Program-made: the position numbers and the translations under genes
Assembly: GCA_019925095.2 (NCBI GenBank)
Contig: CM034403.1
Location: 1,912,690-1,976,689 of the forward strand
Direction: 5' to 3'
Length of the DNA stretch: 64,000 bases
Source: Dendrolimus kikuchii
Taxonomy: Eukaryota > Arthropoda > Insecta > Lepidoptera > Lasiocampidae
Notes under the pieces: model-generated
Database searches by the model: none
Told to the model about the DNA's origin: nothing
The model's input: only the letters and a program-made list of their open reading frames with translations
Shown: one piece after another, positions 56,138 to 64,000 of the stretch
How positions within the stretch are numbered: the first letter of the stretch is position 1
How the letters are laid out: every line of letters starts with the position of its first letter

Positions 56138-56958
56138 GCAGGGCTTGGAAACCGGTTACAGCCAAGTACAGTCGTGGTATGAAAATGTTCCCTAGTTTTC
56201 AAATTGATTCATTTAACGTTCCGCGAGCACATGTTACCTTTTCAAACTAGGTCACAAAACAGACTGTTTCACAGAAAATTATGTTCAACTATTTGACAAT
56301 AAACTTTGCAATTTTCTTTTTCCACGTTTCTATATTTTACAAACGTAATATTTATTAAAACGTTGGCAGTATCGATTCTTGAACTCGTGCAAGCAAAAGT
56401 TCGCTTTAGGGTGACGAACATTTTCATTCCGCGAATGTACATAGGAACAATTCTTTTCGGTTTTGTTCTAACTTCAACCTCAATCAAACGGTTTTTGAAA
56501 ACAAAAGTTCGTTAAATAAACTGATTTCGAAAATATCCCAACGGCTTTTGCCGCGCACCTTTAAAGCGCAGTGGTACAGCAAGTCTTCAATCACCCACAA
56601 AGATATCGAGCCTTTACCGCTAGTTAGGTTTAGGTAGCAAGTAAGCAACCAAGTATATTTTTTGTAGTTATATGTACTTTAAACTATTATTTTGATTTAA
56701 GACTTTCATATTTGATTCAGTAACGTCTAATCTAACTAAAGCAGAAGATATGAAAACAAAATAATAGTTTAAAATAATTTAAAATAATAAGTAAAAAATA
56801 AAATGGCAGTAAAGGCACGATATGTTGAGAGAGATAAAGTGAGCAAATAATTCACGCGGAATAAGCCACTTAATTCAGGTTTATATAACACACTCTTAAA
56901 GGTTTACACTCCGAATGAAATTGTTTATTAAAACCGGTTCCAAGCCTTGTTTAGTATT
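56138..56958. mobile_element. MITE family K, copy 2, with nested hairpin
   Basis: The left AGCAGGGCTTGGAAACCGGT and the right AACCGGTTCCAAGCCTTGTT are inverted ends, each with an AACCGGTT palindrome (56149 and 56932). Family F hairpin copy 2 (56597-56825) is nested inside. Confidence 0.65.
56597..56825. mobile_element. Hairpin MITE family F, copy 2
   Basis: TATCGAGCCTTTACCG at the left and AAAATGGCAGTAAAGGCACG at the right; inner arms TTTAAACTATTATTTTGATT and ACAAAATAATAGTTTAAAAT. It is more divergent than copy 1. Confidence 0.65.
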
Positions 56959-57354
56959 CCTCTTCTATGATCAAAATAATGCATGCTGATAACCCAAATG
57001 TATTTTTTTTTTCAAAATACAATATTATCCATTATAAGAGTGCATTTAAGAGCGTATACGCCGCATAGCGCCTATGTGAACCGAGCTTCAATCACAAAAC
57101 GCGTTACAAGCATTCCAATACCGCTACACCGTCTATGCCACACCTTAATCGCTACGAATAAACTCAACACATCTTACATCTAAATGGAATAAAATTAAGT
57201 TTAATATTTATATAATGTGTGTGTTAATTTATATAATTGTATAATATATCCTAAATATGGTACTAAATAATTGCGAGGTGGCTCTAGCTATATGATCTAC
57301 GAGGGACGTCGGATGGTGGGCTGGATTCACGCCTGGTTTACATTGATATTAGCA

Positions 57355-57610
57355 ATTCAAAAATAACCAAAACTTATAACGAACAAAATTTAAATGCGTC
57401 TTTGAAGTTAGTACACGTAAACAGTTATAGGGTTCACAAGCAGAGTTGAGAGCGGAGTGTTTCGCTCTCGCTCGACTATTATCCGGACTAGCATGCCTTA
57501 TCTTTCGCACAACACCGTAAGGTTTAATAAACGTTAAGATTTGACGGGACCTGCGCAAACTTACGCAACTAACTTCATACGAAGCGCAATAAAGTTTTGC
57601 GCATACTGTA
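57355..57610 (-). mobile_element. Repeat family P, inverted copy
   Basis: AACGAACAAAATTTAAATGC, GTACACGTAAACAGTTATAG, TAGCATGCCTTATCTTTCGC and GCGCAATAAAGTTTTGCGCA correspond inversely to the 50.6 kb copy. Confidence 0.55.
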
Positions 57611-58905
57611 CATCTAATATACATACGAATCACTTCTTTAATTTGACAATGACAAATAATGAAAAATTTCGGAATACCTGCAGCTATTATAGAAGATGTA
57701 TTAAAATAACTGCAAAATACATATTGTAGCGTCGACAATAAGTCTGAAAAGGATGCATCTAAAGTCGTACATTTGCTATTTACAAGGTTTTGATTTAAGC
57801 AAGTAACAAAAAAATACCATGGTAAATATAATTTTTAATTTAATATCATAATCAGAACATAATTTTAATGACTTAAAACATTTTAATTCACACTTGTGAC
57901 TCGTCGAAAATCAAAAAAACTTAAGACATATTTTTTATTTATAAATGGATAAAGAGCTTATTCAGATTTTATTTTCACGTAGTTTCGATTTGATAATGTA
58001 TTGCCTATTATTATGGAAGAACTATATACTATTATTTTGAACAGAGCATTTAAAAAAAAAAAACAAATCATGCTTATAATCTTACTACCAATATCAGAAA
58101 CGTATTTTTAGCACTATTTGGTATAGTCTAAGCACTGAAGAATAAATTTTATTTACAGTAAATTAAACGAAATTAATTTTATTAATACCAAATAAATGAC
58201 ACAATCGGTTGCGTCATTATCAAATTAAATCAGCGAAATATTTTCAAGTCTTTATTGTATTTTTTATTTCATAAATATGTGTAGATTCATTAGGCGATTA
58301 TAACACATCACTTTAGGTTCCTGTAAGAATATTAAACACTGCAGCACAAATATTTAAAAATCCATCACAATGTAAACCGGGTTTTAGGAATAATGTATCG
58401 ATTAGATTGAAGAGGAATTGATATATAAACAAAAGAAAAAACTGTTAAAGCTTGAATAATCGAATAAGACACACGGCTTACTTAAACTTTATTGATGTAT
58501 CATTTAACTTGACTCTGGGTTATTAACCGATATAATTAATTACAAATATTTTTCTTAACTACTAATCTCTTATTCTGGAGCAAATCGTTTTAAAAAAAAT
58601 AAAAGTTACTTCACATCCAAAAATTTTTGACCTTTTTCGATGTTAAGTTGCAACTTTTACTTACTTTAATATCGATTTTAAAAAATCCGAAAATCGAGAC
58701 TAATATTTAAGTGAATAATAACAAAAAATCGTAAAAATTTATTAACTGAAACAATCGTAGCATTGGGCACTGAACATCAGCGCTGTGTCGGACTACATTT
58801 CAGCACAGCAAAATGCTGAGTGCCAACCTCATTTCAAAATTGCGGTATTGTATAATTATATTTAGACTTTGTTATGCTTATATTCTGTTGTGGGTTATTG
58901 CCTGT

Positions 58906-59030
58906 AGCAGGTAAACATGCAGACGGCCCACTTGATGAAAATGGGTTACCGTCGTCAATGAACGTACGCAGCACCAGGGGTGTCGCTAATACGTCACCGA
59001 CCTCTTAGAAAGCATTTCGGGACTGTTACA
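58906..59030 (-). mobile_element. SINE-like family A, very divergent fragment
   Basis: GCAGACGGCCCACTTGATGA, GGGTTACCGTCGTCAATGAA, GCAGCACCAGGGGTGTCGCT. Old copy. The stretch 57611-58905 before it shows nothing recognisable. Confidence 0.5.
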
Positions 59031-59227
59031 ACTTAGTCAAGTTAGTACGCTATCAATATCTACCGATAATGCCATGTGTCGTTAAGTATAATCTTTTGAA
59101 AGTTTAAGTATTCAAATTAGCTGTGCACATTCCCATAATGAGCGTCAAGTCAAACTTGTTAGTCAATAAAGTCCTAGTAAACCGAGTCACTGAGGTACAC
59201 TAAGGCGTCACGTTTAAAATATACTTA

Positions 59228-59770
59228 TAAAGCTCTGCTCACACTGGGGCGAATCCGCGCGGGTCGTAGACGCGATTCAGCTATTCTCTTACTTAACCTA
59301 CATAACAGACCGGACTTCCCGCGTACCATACCTAGTTTTTCAACAGAAGAACCACGGCCCTTGATTTTTATGATGACAAAGTTTTACTATTGATAGTCAT
59401 ATGGGATCTTATTTCCTCTGCCTATTTTTCTAAAAATACTTTCATATTGTACGGAATATGAGATAAAAAACAAAATACCGCTGCGTCCTTCTCAATTTTT
59501 GAGGTTAACTTACTATTCCAACCAATTTAAACATATCCATTGATTTTAGTCCAAATTGGCATACGAACCACTCCCGTCCCACAACCCGCGTGGCACATGA
59601 GATCTTAGGATCTCATACGACCGACAACAGTAAAACTTTGTTTACGAAATCAATAGACATGCTTCTTTCTAAGGGAACCAGGAATAATGTCACGCGGGAA
59701 ATTACGTCAGTTTGAAAATCGAGTGCGAATCGCGTCTGCGTGGGATTCGCTTCAATGTGGTCAGAGCTTA
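59228..59770. mobile_element. ~540-bp MITE family J
   Basis: The left TAAAGCTCTGCTCACACTGG, GGCGAATCCG, AGACGCGATTC and the right GAATCGCGTCTGCGTGGGAT, TCGCTTCAATGTGGTCAGAG, CTTA are inverted. The interior is AT-rich without coding potential. From 59771 to 60588 nothing is recognised. Confidence 0.7.
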
Positions 59771-60588
59771 GTGGATATACTTGTTAATATAAAGGTAGGG
59801 GGTCTACTTATATTATGAAACTGTACATTTCCGCGATCACTGCTACAGTTTATACAAAAGTATTACTCTAAAAAATAAACCTTAAAGTATTTTCATAAAT
59901 ACGTGCATATATTACTTACATTTGTATGAGTCGGATTAAACAAAGTGGAACTGTCTGCATTTCTGTTATTTTTGACCATAAACTAACAAAGCAGTTTTGC
60001 TAATTATATAATGTTTTGGCGAAAGATTTGTTTTATAGCGGCGTACTTGAAAATTATAGATTCTCATGAGCCATAGATAAAAATAGAAATAATCGTAAAT
60101 TCCATAAAGAAAGAAAGATCTTGTATGATTCCAGATTCCCGACTGAATTATTTAATACAGGTCATAATAAAATTCTTCATTCATTACTAGGTCCAATTGT
60201 ATCATTCTATCTTTTAAAGAGAAATTTAATATAACGAATATAAAAATAGTATGCGATCACGGCTATTGAAAAACAATCAAAATATCAGAATGAAAATCTA
60301 TCAAAAACTTTAGCTAGCTAAGTGGAGTTTTCTAAAGATATAAATTTTTACAGAGATTACTTACGACAAATACGTATTTCACGAATCTAAATAAAAAAAA
60401 TTACGAACGTTTCACAATTAAAAAAATATATATTTGATTTCAAATAACCAACGCAATTTAATTGTTTAATTAATGTAAGGATTTTTTTTTCAAAATCTCA
60501 CCTCCAATAGTTCGCCGTTTGACATTCCTTTACAGAATTCGAGTCTTACAAGCTACACGATACTTTGGTATAATATGAGTCGTCGTCA

Positions 60589-61060
60589 TCAGCCATTTGC
60601 ATTCCACTGCTGGACGTAGGCCTCCCCAAGACGGCGCCACTCATCCCAGTCGTCCGATTTCCTCAGCCAGCGCCTACCGGCGACCTTGCATAGGTCGTCG
60701 GTCCATCGGGCTGGAGGGCGTCCGACACTACGTTTACAGAGACGCGGTCTCCACTCCAGGACTCGTTTGCTCCATCGGCCATCGGTCCTGCGGCAGATGT
60801 GACCGGCCCACTGCCACTTCAACTTGCTAATTTTGCGAGCTATGTCGGTTACCTTGGTTCTCTTACATCCTCATTTCTAATTTTATCCATAAGAGACACA
60901 CCCAACATAGCTCGCTCCATAGCCCGTTGAGCGGCTTGGAACTTGTGGACCAATCCTGCCGTCAGTGTCCATGTCTCGGCCCCGTAGGTCAGGACAGGGG
61001 AGGACGCACTGCTCGAAGACTTTTGTCTTCAAGCATTGCGGAATGGTCGACGAGACGAGA
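60589..61060 (-). pseudogene. LINE reverse transcriptase C-terminal remnant (third family)
   Basis: Minus strand, with a frameshift between parts: a segment around 60980-60890 equivalent to LTYGAETWT...AMERAMLGVS, then KWQWAGHICRRTDGRWSKRV, LEWRPRLCKRSVGRPPARWT, DDLCKVAGRRWL, WRRLGEAYVQQW, stop. WAGH..R..D.RW......W.P......GRP..RW.DD is the classical LINE ORF end. The terminal 77 codons are open; the upstream part is shifted. Confidence 0.72.
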
Positions 61061-61745
61061 GAGTATAATATGAGTAATAATGTCTTATTGAGTATGTAAT
61101 GTTTGCTACAACTCCATTAATTCTTCGAAAAGTAACTGTATAGCATATGTATAACATTTATTTTAAAAAAGTTTGCGTTAATCAATTTTTAGCTAGATGT
61201 GTTGTTGGGGAGTTCCTTGCCGCTTCTTCTCCTTAACAGCAATAACACGTTGCGCAGCGGTGTACACAGAATAGGAAGTAAAATTAAATTTAAACTTATA
61301 TGTATTAACTTCAAAAAGTGTTCTCCAGTGGAACTTATTTTGAATAAAAACTATTGAATTTGAGTTTAATACAGGCTGTGTTTATTTTTCAAAATCAGCC
61401 GATTCGAGGCGAAGCTAATTGTTTTTTCGAAAAATCTAATGACACCACTTGAGTTTTCGTTAAAATCAGTTTAGAATTTAGCCCTGAAGGCCGCTTATAA
61501 AATTAATCTGTATAGAAAAAATAATAATTAAAAAAAAATACGTTTGAAACATTTCGTAAATCATTCGTAATTTATTTGTTAAGTTTTGTGCAGTACGAAT
61601 TTGCCGTAAGTGAATTCTGTCAATTTATACCATTAGAAAATATGTAAATGAACGAGCGAGACAGCTAACTCCGTTTAGAAACCCTATTAAGGGACTAACT
61701 ACACTTATTTACCTTAATTCGGCTTTTGTCCATAGAAAAAATCAG

Positions 61746-62062
61746 CTTTGGAATGAAAGAATGCTCCGGTGGTTCGGGCATGTGGAAACAATACATGATG
61801 AAAGAATGACTAAACAGATATACAATGCAAAAGTGGATGGACGCAGAAGTCGTGGAAGGCCACGACACACCTTCCATTATCAAACTGATCGTGTACTAGC
61901 AGAAGGTGATGTCAGGAGCCTTAAGAACAGACGAGCGTGCATGACAAGAGTTATGAATGTCAAAGAAGCAAGTGAGGTGTGTAAGAATAAGCCTGAATAT
62001 CGCTCTGTTGTTCGTGCCTACCCCGCAAGGGAACTGGCGTGAAGTTATGTATGTATGTATGT
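61746..62062 (+). mobile_element. RTE-LINE tail with ~10-bp target duplication
   Basis: AAAAAATCAG at 61736-61745 and 62063-62072. Encodes [40 protein letters not shown] and ends PARELA, stop, (TATG)n. The uninterrupted host sequence is visible in the other element E copy. Confidence 0.85.
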
Positions 62063-62378
62063 AAAAAATCAGTTTTGTATGAAAGATACGTACGCATCCG
62101 TTCAGATGACAACAGACAGGAGATGAAGACAAAGTGTGTCTTTATCATGCGCACGCGCACACGACAGCATTCAGCTCTGTGTTCTTATCTAGGGTTCCCA
62201 ACCGTATTATAACATATAGTACCATACTATATTTTAGCCAATAATTGTACACCCCTAAGCGCGCATGCTTCTGTCACATAATGAGACTTGGTATCAGGTT
62301 CACGTTTATCATATATCAAAATAAAGAGATTTTTTTTCTTTCATGCAAATCCTATATAAACAGCGACACAATAATAAT

Positions 62379-62562
62379 CCATGATCAAATTGATCGTGTA
62401 CTAGCAAAAGGTGATGTCAGGAGCCTTAAGAACAGACGAGCGTGCATGACAAGAGTTATGAATGTCAAAGAAGCAAGTGAGGTGTGTAAGAATAAGCCTG
62501 AATGGCGCTCTGTTGTTCGTGCCTACCCCGCAAGGGAACTGGCGTGAAGTTATGTATGTATG
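62379..62562 (+). mobile_element. RTE-LINE tail
   Basis: CCATGATCAAATTGATCGTG ... GGCGTGAAGTTATGTATGTA. The target duplication is not clear. Confidence 0.8.
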
Positions 62563-62839
62563 AGACAATAACAATAAAAGGTTTCGTTTTATATTCCAAC
62601 ATGTATTCTTGCAATATGGCAGTGTACCGTGAATAGACAGTGACAAGGAATATTAGGGGTTAATATAATATAGCACGAAATGTACTATATTTTCATCGCT
62701 AATTCAATTGCCGCGCTTTTTGTTCAGATCCTTACGATTATTTTAAAAATAATAGATCTTTGCCGGCCGAAGCAAAAAATAGTAATAAATACACACGGAA
62801 AATTCAATGATGATATAAATAAAATATAAAATAATTAAT

Positions 62840-63006
62840 ACTAGCAGAAGGTGATGTCAGGAGCCTTAAGAACAGACGAGCTTGCATGACAAGAGTTATG
62901 AATGTCAAAGAGGCAAGTGAGGTGTGCAAGAATAAGCCTAAATGGCACTCTGTTGTTCGTGCCTACCCCGCAAGGGAACTGGCGTGAAGTTATGTATGTA
63001 TGTATG
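62840..63006 (+). mobile_element. RTE-LINE tail with 15-bp target duplication
   Basis: TATAAAATAATTAAT at 62825-62839 and 63007-63021 bounds ACTAGCAGAAGGTGATGTCA ... GAAGTTATGTATG(TATG)n. Confidence 0.88.
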
Positions 63007-63763
63007 TATAAAATAATTAATGAAAAATAATGAGTACTATTTCCCCCTAACTTAATCAAAAAAATAAAATAAAGTGGCAACACTACTCTAACTCTGGCGC
63101 ATGCTAACGATAGCGTTTAGCGCATATCACTATAGAAACTGTCCATATTGAGTGCAAAATACTAAATGATCGTATCAGAGAGTAGTAATATACGCTACTC
63201 AGCCATTAACTCTTCAGCTCACTATTAGCACATGTGTCCGCGTTGAGAGCGCAGATCGCATTTAATTGTGTTGTTGTCTCACTCTGTTTATATAGGATTT
63301 GTATGAAATGGGTATATTTTCTTGGTATATTACGAGATAGTGATAGTGTTAGTCTTGCGGGTTTTTGGTATAACGATAATTGTCTTAAGGGTTAAGGCTG
63401 TACGCGGTTGATAGGCGCGTTTCAGCGGACACCACGAGAGCCATTACAGTCAGACAGAATCGGAGCTGAGTAAGTGTAACCAAAATCTTCCGACGAAATG
63501 CGAACGGAGCTGAATAAATGTAGTCAGTCCCTAAAGCGAATGTTTAAATCTAAAAAAAAAAATATTCGTCAATCAACAACAGTAATAAGATCGAATAACA
63601 ACAAAATAAAACAACATAACAGTATGCAGGCAGTCAACGATGGCAAAAGAAATATAACATCCTTTTAAGTAACAATTATAGATAACTCGATTAATATTTT
63701 TATGTTTCTATTCAGGGGCCGATTTTGCAAACGCCAGATAAAAGTTATCAGTCGAATCTTATA

Positions 63764-64000
63764 TCTTATAGTAATATATAAAGCTGAAGAATTTCTTTGT
63801 TTGAACGCGTTAATCTCAGGAACTACTGGTCTGATTTGAAAAATTCTTCCAGTGTTAGATAGCCCATTTATTGATGAAGGCTATAGGCTATATATCATCA
63901 CGCTAACACCAATAGGAGCGGAGCACCAATGAAGAATGTTTCAAAATCGGGGGGGATTTTTTTAACTTATTTTTTTTTAACTATTCCACGCGAGCGAAGT
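63764..64000 (+). mobile_element. Helitron-like element running off the window
   Basis: TCTTATAGTAATATATAAAG after A opens a copy nearly identical over about 200 bases to the element at 4009. The last visible bases (ATTCCACGCGAGCGAAGT) match the region just before that element's CTAG end, so only about 20 bases are missing. Confidence 0.6.

Larger units (their letters stand above)
61686..63535. mobile_element. TIR element E, inverted second copy with nested RTE tails
   Basis: Starts TTAAGGGACTAACTACACTT and ends AAATGTAGTCAGTCCCT. Blocks match the inverse of 14291-15547: GGCTTTTGTCCATAGAAAA, CAGTTTTGTATGAAAG, ATACTAAATGATCGTATCAG, GCGCATGCTAACGATAGCG, CAGAATCGGAGCTGAGTAAG. RTE tails at 61746, 62379 and 62840 interrupt it. 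Confidence 0.7.

Overview
This is a eukaryotic, very probably lepidopteran (moth or butterfly), nuclear window. It is AT-rich, has spliced genes with consensus GT/AG junctions, and is dense in repeats typical of Lepidoptera: Helitrons with 5' TC, 3' CTAG and an A^T target, RTE-type LINE tails ending in (TATG)n, tRNA-derived SINEs, and hairpin MITEs carrying a GTGATCACG core. There are no bacterial features, no operons and no CRISPR arrays.

Only two host genes can be reconstructed, both on the + strand. (1) A Spatzle-family secreted Toll/neurotrophin-like ligand occupies about 20.28-27.18 kb. Four exons are visible, joined in frame; they cover the pro-domain and the complete C-terminal cystine-knot domain. 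The signal-peptide exon was not found. (2) A complete six-exon vaccinia-related kinase (VRK1; Drosophila ballchen/NHK-1 type) occupies 33,169-44,049 and encodes 602 aa: an intact kinase domain and a long charged tail with a 69-residue tandem duplication. A single minus-strand exon resembling 3-hydroxyacyl-CoA dehydrogenase lies at about 0.83-0.95 kb, and an unassigned possible exon lies at 49.16 kb.

The rest is mobile-element sediment. 0-20 kb: repeat islands (Helitrons, SINE-like family A, hairpin family C, a 1.25 kb TIR element, several LINE tails). 20-27 kb: the Spatzle gene with introns full of insertions, including two family A copies head to head. 27.5-32.0 kb: a decayed two-gene DNA transposon with a THAP-domain gene on + and a YqaJ-type nuclease gene on -, enclosed by inverted terminal repeats whose short relatives also occur just upstream of VRK1 and at 54.5 kb. 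33-44 kb: VRK1; one RTE copy ends eight bases before an exon. 44-64 kb: no recognised host gene; several nested MITEs, including a family carrying multiple AACCGGTT palindromes, further LINE remnants, and an inverted second copy of the 14-15 kb TIR element into which RTE tails have inserted.

Many insertions can be dated relative to one another because target-site duplications (TSDs, 9-15 bp) can be read directly, for RTE tails at 18.9, 24.6, 37.5, 41.3, 61.7 and 62.8 kb and for other retroposons at 8.3, 13.7, 15.2 and 47.9 kb. The two host genes have no evident functional relation; they are simply neighbours.
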